Assembly: GCA_003130845.1 (NCBI GenBank)
Contig: QEXW01000115.1
Coordinates: 1-64,000, forward strand
Reading direction: 5' to 3'
Source: Anaerolineae bacterium
Lineage (GTDB): Bacteria > Chloroflexota > Anaerolineae > Anaerolineales > Villigracilaceae
Length of the DNA stretch: 64,000 nucleotides
Below are positions 36,367-45,299 of this stretch, in pieces. Positions within the stretch are counted from its first letter, which is position 1. The number at the start of each line of letters is the position of its first letter. Under the pieces are notes generated by a model. It ran no database searches and was not told where the DNA came from. It worked only from the letters and a program-made list of their open reading frames with translations. A program made the translations under genes and the position numbers.

Positions 36367-36621
36367 ACCGGTTGGTTTGTTACAAACGGCTCTTTTCGTT
36401 GGATAGCTCTGTCTGTTCTTTTAGTTTTTCTGGTCACAGCCGGTTTTCTTCCATTTCACTTAGGGTATGAATCTGACACATACTTTTGCTCATGCACTTA
36501 TGATGGCAAGTACTGCGCAGCTAATCTTAAGGGTCAGTTTCTTTTATCTGAGCATTCTCTTCACCGCAGTTACGCAACTTTTCAGCGACCAGATTCGGCG
36601 CGCTTGCGGCCTATCTTGTGA
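36367..36621 (+). pseudogene. Fragment of a GT-C-like membrane protein
   Basis: An open frame without a start codon reads RWIALSVLLVFLVTAGFLPFHLG then YESDTYFCSCTYDGKYC: a membrane helix followed by an acidic outer loop, the usual N-terminus of a GT-C enzyme. It is cut where the GT4 fragment begins (about 36580). No intact copy lies nearby. Confidence 0.5.
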
Positions 36622-37141
36622 CGAAAAAACATTGCTTTTCGTGGGTCGTTTTACCCATAAAAAAGGACTACAAAAACTTGAATCCCTGGCACGGCAACAC
36701 CCCACCTGGACATGGCTATGTATAGGAGATGGAGAGATTCGTCCAGAAGATTGGCGTCTACCGAATGTTCGCGTGTTGCCTTCTCTGCCACAAGCCGAAT
36801 TACGTCAATATTACATTGCAGCAGATATATTCGTCTTACCTTCGGTGGGAGAAGGGTTTCCCCTGGCGGCCCAAGAAGCGCTCTCGTGTGGACTGCCTGT
36901 GGCGCTAGACCGCTCCACCGCCCGCGCTTTTGCCGATGCACCGATTGTTCAGTTCGATGCGGAAAACGTTGAGAATATTTCGACAAAGCTCGAGGACGTA
37001 TTAAGCGATTCGGCGCAGATTCAATCGCTGCGGGCGCAAAGTGTCGAATATGCCAAGCGCTGGAACTGGGACGAAACTGCCCTTCGTTATGAAACAATTT
37101 TTTTCGGAGATTCTGACCAATTTCAAGCCAGCTTAACCTAA
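36467..37141 (+). pseudogene. Family 4 glycosyltransferase, C-terminal half only
   Basis: From about residue 38 (DNA about 36580) this 224-residue frame is a clear GT4 nucleotide-sugar domain: LLFVGRFTHKKGLQKLESLA, then E-G-F-P-L-A-A-Q-E (EX7E) and ALSCGLPVALDRS. The first 37 codons are a shifted reading of the preceding membrane-protein fragment, so the acceptor domain is missing. It is most likely inactive unless the domain works alone. Composition resembles the AT-rich GT4 upstream. Confidence 0.75.
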
Positions 37142-37185
37142 AATTCATCTCTGGCACTGTATTCATCTCTCCTACATGGAAACGA

Positions 37186-39255
37186 ATGAAAAAACTTTCT
37201 TTCCTCACCCTAGGCTTGCTCATGACCTGGTTTTTTGTCAGCCTGTCTCTTTTCATGCTGGTCAATCGCGCCACGTATCTGCAGGTCTTTATTTTTCCAG
37301 AGATGCTTCCTTGGGAACAAGACTCGTTTCGTGTTTGGAATGGCTGGACATTTACGATAGATATTCTGTGCGCTCTGGGGGGAGTGGGGATATTTTCTCT
37401 GGCTATGCTGGCAACTGGGCTGATTTTCTTGCGCCGGGAGCAAGTATCTCCGGTGCAATTTTTAACCGCCTTTATCTTGGGCGAGGTGGTACTTTCCGTA
37501 GTTTTACTCAGCGTGTTAAGCCTGACCGGTTTATCGCCGCGCTTGACCGGCTGGCTGCTCAGCCTGTTTGCCCTGCCAGGCACGTTTTGGTTGGCGCGCA
37601 CTGCAAGAGAGAGATTGCTTGATCTACCGTTCAAACGGTTTGCTCTGGATTGGCATCCCCTGCAATGGGTTTTGCTCTTGGTTTACCTGGCTGCGCTGGG
37701 GCTTACCTCCACCCGGCTGGGATACGATGCCGCTGCCTATTACTTTGCACAAGCCCGGCTGATGGCGGTCACCGGACAGGCCGTCTTCACGTATTCGGGC
37801 GATGCTTTTGTGGTCAGTTCGTTCCATCCGGGGATTCTCTTTACCGCCGTCATCCAGATGTTCGGCGACCAGGCCGCGCGGATGCTCTCTTGGGTGAACG
37901 GCGGGGTGATTGTGCTGACCGGGTGGGAAATCGGCAAGGCGGCGGGGCTTTCGGCGCGGGCGCGCTGGTTCTTCCTGACCCTGATTCTCACCTCCACCGC
38001 CTTCGTGGATTTGCTCGGCGATGGCAAGGTGGAACTCATCAGCACGGCCCCGCTGGTCGTGGCGTTGTGGTGGATGATGGACAGCCTGCAAAACTCGGCG
38101 TGCGGGCGATTCCTGCTCATCGGCGCGCTGCTCGGGTTCAGCATCATTGCCCGCCCGTACAACCTCTTCCTGGTGCCGGTGTTCACCGTCTGGTTCTATC
38201 TCCTGCAGGTCTGGCCGGTGCTACGGCGCGAGGGCCTGGCGGCTGCGCTGCGCTTTGCCCGCCCGGTCTTGTGGATGTTTCCGACGCTGCTCCTGATGGG
38301 CATCTTTCACCTGTGGCAGAACGACCGGTGGCTGGGTTCGCCGCTGGGGCCGCTCACCTACGCCCGCGAGCTGGATAGCAGCGACTGGCAATGGCAGTTC
38401 GACCCCGCGCTGCTCACCCTCTTGCGGCTGCTCTATCCACTGGCTTTGACCTTCCTGAACACCCCGCAAAGCCTCGGCAACATCTCGCCGCTGTTCGCTG
38501 GCTTCCTGCCGTTCCTGCTGCTGCCGGAAGTCCGCGCCCGGTTGAGATTCTCCGCACCATTCCGCTCCCTGCTCTTCCCGGCCCTGCTGACGCTGCTGCT
38601 CTGGATTAGCCTGTTCTTCACGGTGGTCGAAATCCGCTACGTCTTCTTCCTGTGGGTGCTGCTCTTCCTGTTCGGCGCGCAGGTCATCGAAGCAGTGTTC
38701 GAGGCCCTCCCAAACGGCTATCAAAGGCTGCTGAGCGCTGCGCTGACCGTGCTGCTGGCGTTCGTTTTCGTCCGCACAGTGGTCATCGCACTGGCAACCT
38801 ATTCCCCGGTTGGCTCCAGCGGGCAGGCGCATTGTGACGACGTTCCGCTTTGCACCTTCCTCCAGCCGCTCAACGAGAGCGCGCCTCCAGGCGCGCGCGT
38901 CTTCGTGCTGCACGCTTACCGTTATTACCTGCGCCCCGATTTGTTTGCCTGCTCATCACTCTCGGACGAAACAGAACAACTCTCCCATCTATCGGGTTCA
39001 GGCAAGGCATTCTGGACGGAACTCTATCGGCTCGGTTTCGAGTATGTGACCTACGAAAAACATTACGCCCTGTTGCGCGCACGCTTCGGGGCGCTCCCTG
39101 CTTTGACGGAAGCCCCCGATTGGATGACGGTCGAAGAGCTGATTTCACGCGGCCAATTGGTGATATATAGGCTGCATGTACGCCAGCCGCCCTTTGCGCC
39201 GCTCAAAACCTGCCTCCCCACCAGTGATGGCGGCTGGCAGGTGCGCGAAAAATAG
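37186..39255 (+). CDS. Large polytopic membrane protein, GT-C glycosyltransferase-like
   Basis: 689 residues with about twelve membrane helices. The outer loop after the third or fourth helix, TSTRLGYDAAAYYFAQARLM, has the Asp expected for GT-C catalysis. The C-terminal soluble part (from about residue 550) has LQPLNESAPPGARVFVLHAYRYY, matching the position of similar phrases in the proteins at 30706 and 32333. The first 450 bp resemble the AT-richer upstream region, whereas about 37850-38950 is strongly GC-rich, so the gene spans a composition step. It converges on the MFS gene with 9 bp between them. Confidence 0.78.
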   Translation: MKKLSFLTLGLLMTWFFVSLSLFMLVNRATYLQVFIFPEMLPWEQDSFRVWNGWTFTIDILCALGGVGIFSLAMLATGLIFLRREQVSPVQFLTAFILGEVVLSVVLLSVLSLTGLSPRLTGWLLSLFALPGTFWLARTARERLLDLPFKRFALDWHPLQWVLLLVYLAALGLTSTRLGYDAAAYYFAQARLMAVTGQAVFTYSGDAFVVSSFHPGILFTAVIQMFGDQAARMLSWVNGGVIVLTGWEIGKAAGLSARARWFFLTLILTSTAFVDLLGDGKVELISTAPLVVALWWMMDSLQNSACGRFLLIGALLGFSIIARPYNLFLVPVFTVWFYLLQVWPVLRREGLAAALRFARPVLWMFPTLLLMGIFHLWQNDRWLGSPLGPLTYARELDSSDWQWQFDPALLTLLRLLYPLALTFLNTPQSLGNISPLFAGFLPFLLLPEVRARLRFSAPFRSLLFPALLTLLLWISLFFTVVEIRYVFFLWVLLFLFGAQVIEAVFEALPNGYQRLLSAALTVLLAFVFVRTVVIALATYSPVGSSGQAHCDDVPLCTFLQPLNESAPPGARVFVLHAYRYYLRPDLFACSSLSDETEQLSHLSGSGKAFWTELYRLGFEYVTYEKHYALLRARFGALPALTEAPDWMTVEELISRGQLVIYRLHVRQPPFAPLKTCLPTSDGGWQVREK

Positions 39256-39264
39256 CCTTCCCGT

Positions 39265-40497
39265 TCAGGGCGAATCGGGCTGGGGGATGGGTTGGGGCGC
39301 GCCGGCTCGCCGCGCAAGCACAAACAACCCCAACGCACTGATTAACCCAATCGTCATGCCGCCCAGCCAGATGGCGCGCGGGCCGAAGTTATCGTTGAGC
39401 AAGCCGCCCAGCACCGGGCCAACTCCTTGCCCAAAGGCCCAGGTTAGCCCGAAGATGCTCATGTAGCGTCCGCGCATATCGGCGGGAGCCAAATTTGCAG
39501 TGTGTGTGCTGGCGGTTGGCACAATGACCAATTCTCCTAGCGTCATCACCACCATCGCAAGCCAAAAGCCCCAAAAGCCGCTGCTCAAGGCCACCAGGCC
39601 GTTGGCCAGCGCGTAGAGGAACATCCCCAGCGAAATCATCGCCAGGGGTGGATGGCGGCGTGTGAAGTGGGTGACAAACGCCTGTAAGAAGACCACCATC
39701 AGCGCGTTGGTGGTTGGGATGGGGCCATACACGTTTTCGGTGATGCCAAACTGGTCATAAGCATATTTAGGCATAATAATCCACATCAGCGTTGCCGTCA
39801 CCCAGCCGAACATCACCAGGCTAATGAAAGGCATGAAGCGCCGGTCGGTCAACACCGGCAGGTAGGCGTAGCGCAATCTATAGCCCAATACCTCTTCCCC
39901 ACGTTTCCAATCCCGCGCCAGCGTTTCGCGCGCGAAGAAGGTCAGCAGCAAACCATAGAACGTCATGCCGGTTGCGGCAGCGTAGAACGCCAGCGTGTAC
40001 GATTGCGCCGCCAGCATCCCGCCCAGGATGGGGCCAACCGCAATGCCCGCGTTGTTAATCATTCGAATCAGTGAGTAGGCTTCGGCGCGCTCTTCGGGCG
40101 GAATCAGGTCGGCCAACATGGCATCGGCGCCTACGCGGTAGAGCGGGTTGGCAAAACCGCGCAACGCCATCAGCACGGCAAAAGCGGCATACGTTTCGGC
40201 CCAGGCCAGCGCCACGAACAGCCCGGCTTCGGTGAACAAACTGACCAGCATCACGCCCTTGCGTCCCAGCCGGTCGGCCAGGAAGCCGGCCAAGAACGAG
40301 GATGCCACGCTGCTACCGGCGTTGATGGTCATCAACACGGCCACCTGCGCCAGCGGCAGCCCTAGGCGGTTGCTCAAGTAAATCATCAGAAACGGCCAAA
40401 TCATGCTCGCGCCGCTGGCGCTGAGGAGTAATCCCCAAAACATGAACCAGTACTGGCGGGGATAGGAAGGAAAATGATTAGATAATTGTCGAAGCAT
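39265..40497 (-). CDS. MFS transporter
   Basis: 410 residues, 12 predicted membrane helices in two halves. The loop 2-3 signature is clear (GFLADRLGRKGVML, about 70-83), as in proton-coupled drug or small-molecule exporters of the MFS. The substrate is unknown. TAGAAT (40504-40509, minus strand) is 6 nt before the ATG and there is no ribosome site, so the mRNA is probably leaderless. Its promoter region abuts the divergent promoter of the Trp T-box operon. Confidence 0.9.
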   Translation of the reverse strand: MLRQLSNHFPSYPRQYWFMFWGLLLSASGASMIWPFLMIYLSNRLGLPLAQVAVLMTINAGSSVASSFLAGFLADRLGRKGVMLVSLFTEAGLFVALAWAETYAAFAVLMALRGFANPLYRVGADAMLADLIPPEERAEAYSLIRMINNAGIAVGPILGGMLAAQSYTLAFYAAATGMTFYGLLLTFFARETLARDWKRGEEVLGYRLRYAYLPVLTDRRFMPFISLVMFGWVTATLMWIIMPKYAYDQFGITENVYGPIPTTNALMVVFLQAFVTHFTRRHPPLAMISLGMFLYALANGLVALSSGFWGFWLAMVVMTLGELVIVPTASTHTANLAPADMRGRYMSIFGLTWAFGQGVGPVLGGLLNDNFGPRAIWLGGMTIGLISALGLFVLARRAGAPQPIPQPDSP

Positions 40498-40521
40498 AGC
40501 TATATTCTATCAGCATTTGCC

Positions 40522-40549
40522 TTGACAAATTGCCTTGGCGGCATATAAT
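40522..40549 (+). promoter_or_regulatory. Promoter of the Trp T-box operon
   Basis: Consensus -35 TTGACA (40522-40527), 16-bp spacer, perfect -10 TATAAT (40544-40549). Confidence 0.92.
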
Positions 40550-40559
40550 CACGCCCAAT

Positions 40560-40888
40560 AGCATAAAAACTGTGAAGAGGACGAGTACGCGCTGCACGCC
40601 GGTTCAGAGAGCAGGCACACGGTGAAAGCCCTGCCCGAAACGACAGCGTGGAATGGACCTCGGAGTTGCAGGGTGAAACCGCCAGCGCTTGGTAAACAAA
40701 AAAGGAAGTAGCCCGTGCCGGGAGGCTCCCGTTACAGAGTCAGGGTATAACTCGCCTGCGAGCGTACCCGCAACGAGTGAGGCTGGCTTTTCCCCCGCAA
40801 CACAGCGGGGGTTTTGGTTAAGTCAGTCTAATTCGGGTGGCACCACGGACTTCGCGTTCGTCCCGTTTTGGGATGAACGCGTTTTTTT
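40560..40888 (+). promoter_or_regulatory. T-box leader, tryptophan-specific
   Basis: A full T-box riboswitch. An AGTA-type box (GAGTACGC, about 40582-40589) and the Stem I apical GAGAGC...GGTGAAAGCC signature (40606-40630) precede the specifier region GAATGGACCTCGGAG; the codon TGG at 40654-40656 is Trp. After Stem II/III comes the conserved TTCGGGTGGCACCACGG T-box (40832-40848), which pairs with the uncharged tRNA acceptor end, then the terminator CGCGTTCGTCCC...GGGATGAACGCG (40853-40881) with seven T's. A second hairpin with four T's (about 40795-40815) is Stem III or an extra stop. Uncharged tRNA-Trp would turn the operon on. Confidence 0.95.
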
Positions 40889-40937
40889 ATAAAAAGCAGG
40901 AGCGTAGACCTGCTATTGGTAAGTAAAGGAGGAAGAT

Positions 40938-41117
40938 ATGAATCCCAAATCTCCATCCAGTTTTGAGATGGAACGCACCGGTGATATGCCTGCTCAGGAG
41001 CAGGCAACGTTCACGGGAGAGACGCTGGTTGTCGTTGCGACAGAACAGGTATATGCCCAACGCCTGTCCGAAACAATTTTTGAACATGGTGTTCCTACTC
41101 CCGTGTTCGTTCCTTAA
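40938..41117 (+). CDS. T-box-controlled 59-residue protein of unknown function
   Basis: The first ORF behind the Trp T-box, with a near-perfect AAAGGAGG ribosome site 6 nt before its ATG. The 59-residue product has a polar N-terminal half (MNPKSPSSFEMERTGD) and a VATEQVYAQRLSETIFEHG helix, ending PTPVFVP. It has no Trp and no Cys, so it is neither a Trp-rich attenuator peptide nor an anti-TRAP-like zinc protein. The distance to trpB2 is 96 nt with a small GGCGCA/TGCGCC hairpin in between. It may assist or regulate tryptophan supply; not recognised. Confidence 0.6.
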   Translation: MNPKSPSSFEMERTGDMPAQEQATFTGETLVVVATEQVYAQRLSETIFEHGVPTPVFVP

Positions 41118-41213
41118 CGAGGCATCGTCGTCTGATTTTGCCTAGCCCGGCGCTTAATCTGCCAGGGCGCATGTTAATTTGCGCCATATCCAATTTTGAG
41201 AGGAGAAATGACC

Positions 41214-42587
41214 ATGCTTGAACAAACCCGTTTTCTGCTTTCACAAGCCGACCTGCCCAAGTTTTGGTACAACATCAATGCCGATAACCCCGTGCCGCCG
41301 GCCCCGGTTTTGCACCCCGCCACCCTTGAACCGGTCACGCCCGATTTTCTCTCGGTGTTGTTTCCGATGGATTTGATTTTGCAAGAAATTAGCACAGAGC
41401 GCTATATTGAAATTCCTGAAGAAGTGCGTGAAATTTACAAACTCTGGCGGCCCACCCCACTGGTGCGCGCTGCGCGACTGGAAAAAGCACTTGGCACGCC
41501 TGCCCATATCTACTTCAAATACGAAGGCTCCTCGCCGGTAGGCAGCCACAAGCCGAATACCGCCGTTGCTCAGGCGTTTTATAACAAAATTAGCGGCACG
41601 CACGCCATGACGACAGAAACTGGCGCTGGGCAGTGGGGTACTTCCCTGGCGATGGCCTGTAATTACTTCGGGTTAGACCTAGAAGTCTACATGGTCAAAG
41701 TATCGTACAACCAGAAACCCTATCGCCGCATCTTCATGGAAACTTTCGGTGCCAAAGTCTATGCCAGCCCCACGCCACATACCAATTACGGGCGCGCCTT
41801 GCTGGAACAAGACCCTGAAAACTCTGGCTCGCTCGGCATTGCCATTTCTGAAGCCGTCGAAGCGGCAGCCACCTCTGGCGGCAAGAAGAAATACGGGCTT
41901 GGCTCGGTGCTGAATCATGTCCTGTTACACCAGACCGTCATCGGCGAAGAAGCCCTGAAGCAGATGGAGATGGCCGGGGAATACCCGGATGTGGTCATCG
42001 GCTGCGTGGGCGGCGGCTCGAACTTTGCCGGTATCGCCTTCCCCTTCCTGCGTGAGAATCTCAAAAATGGACAGCGCACCCGCTTGTTGGCCGTTGAACC
42101 CACAGCAACCCCCTCGCTGACAAAGGGAGTTTATACCTTTGATTATGGCGATACAGCCCAAATGGCGCCGATTGTCAAAATGCATACTTTAGGCCATACC
42201 TTTATGCCGCCTGGCATTCATGCTGGCGGTTTGCGCTATCATGGCATGGCTCCCACCCTGTCTGCCTTATATGATGCTGGTTTGGTTGAGGCGGTCGCAG
42301 TGAAACAGCGTGCCACCTTTGAGGCTGCGGTACAGTTCACGCGCGCCGAGGGGATTATTCCCGCGCCGGAAAGCGCCCATGCTGTCCGCGCTGCGATTGA
42401 CGAAGCCCTGGATGCCAAAGCCAAGGGCGAAAAACGTATTATCTTGTTCAACTTATCGGGTCATGGGCATTTTGACATGGTGGCGTACGAAAAGTACCTG
42501 CACAACGGGCTGGAAGACTATGAATATCCTGCCGAGGCTGTGCAGCAAGCCATGCAACACCTCCCAAAGGTTTCATTGCCAGCCTAA
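41214..42587 (+). CDS. trpB: Tryptophan synthase beta chain, TrpB2 type
   Basis: 457 residues, longer than TrpB1, with the features of the TrpB2 class: N-terminal extension ([24 protein letters not shown]), PLP lysine K113 in [29 protein letters not shown] and the phosphate-binding [11 protein letters not shown] loop. It joins indole (or, in some TrpB2, free indole salvage) with serine to make tryptophan. No trpA is adjacent. Expression depends on the Trp T-box leader. The ATG at 41214 has AGAGGAG 8 nt upstream; the ATG at 41208 is too close. Confidence 0.95.
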   Translation: MLEQTRFLLSQADLPKFWYNINADNPVPPAPVLHPATLEPVTPDFLSVLFPMDLILQEISTERYIEIPEEVREIYKLWRPTPLVRAARLEKALGTPAHIYFKYEGSSPVGSHKPNTAVAQAFYNKISGTHAMTTETGAGQWGTSLAMACNYFGLDLEVYMVKVSYNQKPYRRIFMETFGAKVYASPTPHTNYGRALLEQDPENSGSLGIAISEAVEAAATSGGKKKYGLGSVLNHVLLHQTVIGEEALKQMEMAGEYPDVVIGCVGGGSNFAGIAFPFLRENLKNGQRTRLLAVEPTATPSLTKGVYTFDYGDTAQMAPIVKMHTLGHTFMPPGIHAGGLRYHGMAPTLSALYDAGLVEAVAVKQRATFEAAVQFTRAEGIIPAPESAHAVRAAIDEALDAKAKGEKRIILFNLSGHGHFDMVAYEKYLHNGLEDYEYPAEAVQQAMQHLPKVSLPA

Positions 42588-42610
42588 GGCCAGCCAATTT
42601 TTACATATTT

Positions 42611-42643
42611 GCGTGAGACGGGTCAGCCCGCCTCGCGCTTTTT
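42611..42643 (+). terminator. Terminator of the trpB operon
   Basis: GCGTGAG(A)CGGG-TCAG-CCCG(C)CTCGCGC hairpin followed by five T's. Confidence 0.93.
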
Positions 42644-42727
42644 AATCCTGTTCTCATGCGTGGCTGGACAAAACCGGTTGGGCATGGGAAAATTTCACCT
42701 ACTTTGTCTTATCGAAAGGAAAGCAAC

Positions 42728-43420
42728 ATGAGCAAGCGTCAAGAGTTGCGCGAGCGGCGCGCACGCCAGAAAAAAACACAGCGCATCTTAGTAATTGTGG
42801 GTGGCCTGCTAGTGGTTGTGGCTGTGGCCCTGTTTTTCATCCTGTCTGCGAACCAGTCGGTAGGTGAAATCGCTAAACCTGAACCGATCGACCGCCCGAA
42901 TGTCAATTTCAACGCGATGGGTGACCCGAATGCGCCCGTCAAGGTGGTAGTATATTCCAATTTCTTATGTGGTCATTGCGCCGATTTTGCCTTTGGGAGC
43001 GAAAAGAGACTCATTCAAGAATACATTGCCACCGGCAAACTTTATTTGGAATATCGCAGCATTGGTGGCGGTGATAGCCTGGCCGGGCGCACCGCAGAAG
43101 CGGCTTATTGCGCCGGTGACCAGGGCAAATTTTGGGAAATGCACGATTATCTGTTTGCCAATCTCAAGTATGCTAACTTCTCTGATGCGCGCATTTTTGC
43201 GTTTGCCAACCAAATTGGATTGAACGCAACGCAATTTAAGGATTGCTACAACAACCGCAAACACGCCGCAACCGTGCAGCAGGATGCTATCCAGGCCACG
43301 CAGGATGGCGTGCAGGCGACCCCCACTTTTGTTTTTAGCAATGGAGAAGTTATCACCGGTAACATGCCCTACACCGAATTCCAGACCAAAATTGAAGCTG
43401 CTTTGGCTGCGGGGCAGTAA
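42728..43420 (+). CDS. Membrane-anchored DsbA-like thiol oxidoreductase
   Basis: 230 residues: basic cytoplasmic start, one membrane helix (about 19-39), then an extracytoplasmic thioredoxin-fold domain of the DsbA/thioredoxin_4 class. The active site is CGHC (C81, C84) in VVVYSNFLCGHCADF, and the cis-Pro loop is VQATPTFVFSNGE. Two further Cys (in AYCAGDQ and KDCYNN) may form a structural pair. It would introduce or repair disulfides in exported proteins. Ribosome site AAAGGAA. A terminator separates it from metK. Confidence 0.93.
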   Translation: MSKRQELRERRARQKKTQRILVIVGGLLVVVAVALFFILSANQSVGEIAKPEPIDRPNVNFNAMGDPNAPVKVVVYSNFLCGHCADFAFGSEKRLIQEYIATGKLYLEYRSIGGGDSLAGRTAEAAYCAGDQGKFWEMHDYLFANLKYANFSDARIFAFANQIGLNATQFKDCYNNRKHAATVQQDAIQATQDGVQATPTFVFSNGEVITGNMPYTEFQTKIEAALAAGQ

Positions 43421-43457
43421 AATAACGGCTCTTTTTTGATTGCCAGCCCCAAAATAG

Positions 43458-43491
43458 ACAGCGACCGCTCAAGGACGGTCGCTGTGTTTTT
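43458..43491. terminator. Terminator after the DsbA-like gene
   Basis: ACAGCGACCG...CGGTCGCTGT followed by GTTTTT; also able to act on the minus strand for metK. Confidence 0.93.
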
Positions 43492-43510
43492 GCAAAAATC
43501 TTGTTTTGTC

Positions 43511-44722
43511 TTACAGCCCGGCTGCTTGGCGTAATGCTTCGGCACGGCTGGTTTCTTCCCAGGGGAAGAGCACATCATCGCGGCCAAAATGCCCATAGGC
43601 CGCCGTCTTGCGATATATAGGGCGGCGCAAGTTTAAGTCGCGAATAATGGCACCAGGGCGCAGGTCAAAGTGTTCCAAAACCAGTTGGCTAATTTTTTCA
43701 TCGCTAATTTTGCCTGTGCCAAAGGTTTCCACATTGACGGAGAGGGGGTGTGCGACGCCAATCGCGTATGCAACTTGGATTTCGCAGCGGTCGGCCAAAC
43801 CGGCGGCCACCACGTTTTTGGCTGCCCAGCGTGCGGCATACGCGGCAGAGCGGTCCACCTTTGTGGGGTCTTTGCCCGAGAAAGCGCCGCCGCCGTGCCG
43901 CCCCATCCCGCCGTAAGTATCCACGATGATTTTGCGACCGGTTAGACCGGCATCGCCCATCGGACCGCCAATCACAAAGCGCCCGGTGGGGTTGACGTAA
44001 ATTTTGAGATTGCTATCTACCATCTCGGCGGGTAACACGGGCGTGATAACATGCTCAATGACCGCGCGGCGAATTTCTTCCTGAGAAATTTCCGGCGCGT
44101 GTTGGGTGGAAATCAGCACCGTATCAATCCGTTTGGGCTTGCCGTAAGCGTATTCCACTGTCACCTGGCTCTTGCCATCTGGGCGTAACCAATCGAGTGT
44201 GCCGTCTTTGCGCACTTCGCTCAACCGACGGCTCAGTTTGTGCGCCAGATAAATCGGCATGGGCATCAGGGTGGGTGTTTCATTGCAGGCAAAGCCAAAC
44301 ATCATGCCTTGGTCACCGGCTCCTACCAATTCAATATCTTTGTCTTTCATTTCGCCGGTTTTTTCTTCCAGGGCATGGTCCACACCCATCGCAATATCGG
44401 GGCTTTGGCTGGCGATGGCCGAAAGCACACCGCAAGTGTTCCCATCAAAACCTTTTTTGGCGCGGTCATAGCCGATTTCAATGATGACTTTGCGCACCAA
44501 TTCATCGAAGTTGACAAAGGCGTGCGTGGTAATTTCGCCCAATAGCATCACATAGCCGGTTTTGGTCGCTGTTTCGCAAGCCACGCGTGAATACGGGTCC
44601 TGCTCCAAGCACGCATCCAAGACGGCATCTGAAATTTGGTCACACATTTTGTCGGGATGACCCTCGGTCACCGATTCGGAGGTGAACAACAGCTTGGGCG
44701 AAGTCATGAAAGTACTGGTCAT
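43511..44722 (-). CDS. metK: S-adenosylmethionine synthetase
   Basis: 403 residues, full length. It makes SAM from methionine and ATP. Signatures: [19 protein letters not shown] (ATP site, about 14-32), [12 protein letters not shown] (hexapeptide region), and the P-loop-like [17 protein letters not shown] and H residues of the active site are in place. AAGGAG lies about 9 nt before the ATG. Expression is under a SAM-I riboswitch, so product feedback is expected. Single gene. Confidence 0.98.
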   Translation of the reverse strand: MTSTFMTSPKLLFTSESVTEGHPDKMCDQISDAVLDACLEQDPYSRVACETATKTGYVMLLGEITTHAFVNFDELVRKVIIEIGYDRAKKGFDGNTCGVLSAIASQSPDIAMGVDHALEEKTGEMKDKDIELVGAGDQGMMFGFACNETPTLMPMPIYLAHKLSRRLSEVRKDGTLDWLRPDGKSQVTVEYAYGKPKRIDTVLISTQHAPEISQEEIRRAVIEHVITPVLPAEMVDSNLKIYVNPTGRFVIGGPMGDAGLTGRKIIVDTYGGMGRHGGGAFSGKDPTKVDRSAAYAARWAAKNVVAAGLADRCEIQVAYAIGVAHPLSVNVETFGTGKISDEKISQLVLEHFDLRPGAIIRDLNLRRPIYRKTAAYGHFGRDDVLFPWEETSRAEALRQAAGL

Positions 44723-44747
44723 TGAATTTTGTCTCCTTTAGAAAATG

Positions 44748-44781
44748 AAATTGCCCCTCATGCAGACTGAAAGGGCAATTT
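44748..44781 (-). terminator. Expression-platform hairpin of the SAM-I riboswitch
   Basis: AAATTGCCC...GGGCAATTT on the minus strand followed by a short T-rich tail (CATTTTC), located between aptamer and metK. Confidence 0.75.
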
Positions 44782-44794
44782 GCAAGAAGCGCGG

Positions 44795-44910
44795 CTGCCC
44801 TCTCATCTTCCAGAACATCCGTCTGTCGGAATTGGCACCGTTTTCGGCTAAGCCGACCGGTTGTCGAGGCTTCACAGGGCCGTTCCCTCCGCCTCTCTGG
44901 ATAAGAGTTG
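44795..44910 (-). promoter_or_regulatory. SAM-I riboswitch (S-box) aptamer
   Basis: On the minus strand the S-box core is complete: CTTATCCAGAGAGGCGGAGG, CCCTGTGAAGCC, CAACC, GGTGCCAATTCC and the closing GATGAGAGG. Bound SAM would favour the downstream terminator and switch metK off. Confidence 0.96.
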
Positions 44911-44939
44911 CCGTTTTGGGGCTGTTGAATTGTAGTGCG

Positions 44940-44968
44940 ATAATACCACACCCGAAAACGCGCGTCAA
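44940..44968 (-). promoter_or_regulatory. metK promoter
   Basis: Minus strand -35 TTGACG (44963-44968), 17-bp spacer, -10 TATTAT (44940-44945), about 30 bp before the riboswitch. Confidence 0.88.
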
Positions 44969-45139
44969 CTTTACAAATTTGAGGGCAGCAACTCCTGGTC
45001 TGAAAATTGTGTGCTCACTGCGCAAAGCGAGACAAATTGCACAACAAAATCTGCCATGAGACGAGCCAGGCAAGGCCGGCTTGTCCTTGTCGGGTTCGAC
45101 GACGGTGCCTTGATTTTGGCAAACGCAGAGAAATTTCTC

Positions 45140-45168
45140 TTGACGGTTGGGCTGGCTTATAGTAAACT
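45140..45168 (+). promoter_or_regulatory. tRNA-fMet promoter
   Basis: -35 TTGACG (45140-45145), 17-bp spacer, -10 TAAACT (45163-45168), 20 bp before the tRNA. Confidence 0.9.
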
Positions 45169-45188
45169 AGCGTGCCTGTGAAAAGCGA

Positions 45189-45260
45189 CGCGGGGTAGAG
45201 CAGTGGCAGCTCGTCGGGCTCATAACCCGGAGGTCGCAGGTTCGAGTCCTGCCCCCGCAA
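45189..45260 (+). tRNA. Initiator tRNA-fMet (anticodon CAT)
   Basis: Shows both initiator marks: the unpaired C1:A72 end (CGCGGGG/CCCCGCA) and three G:C pairs in the anticodon stem (GGG CTCATAA CCC). D-loop is short; T-arm GCAGG/CCTGC. CCA is not encoded. Confidence 0.95.
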
Positions 45261-45262
45261 CT

Positions 45263-45294
45263 AAAAATCACAGCCGAAAAGGCTGTGATTTTTG
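45263..45294. terminator. Bidirectional terminator
   Basis: AAAATCACAGCC-GAAAA-GGCTGTGATTTTT, ending tRNA-fMet on the plus strand and the fusion gene (stop at 45300) on the minus strand. Confidence 0.93.
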
Positions 45295-45299
45295 CTTGT

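Noticed and set aside
40938-41117. The 59-residue ORF as a Trp leader peptide or anti-TRAP
   Set aside because: It contains no Trp codons for attenuation and no Cys for zinc binding, so neither model fits.
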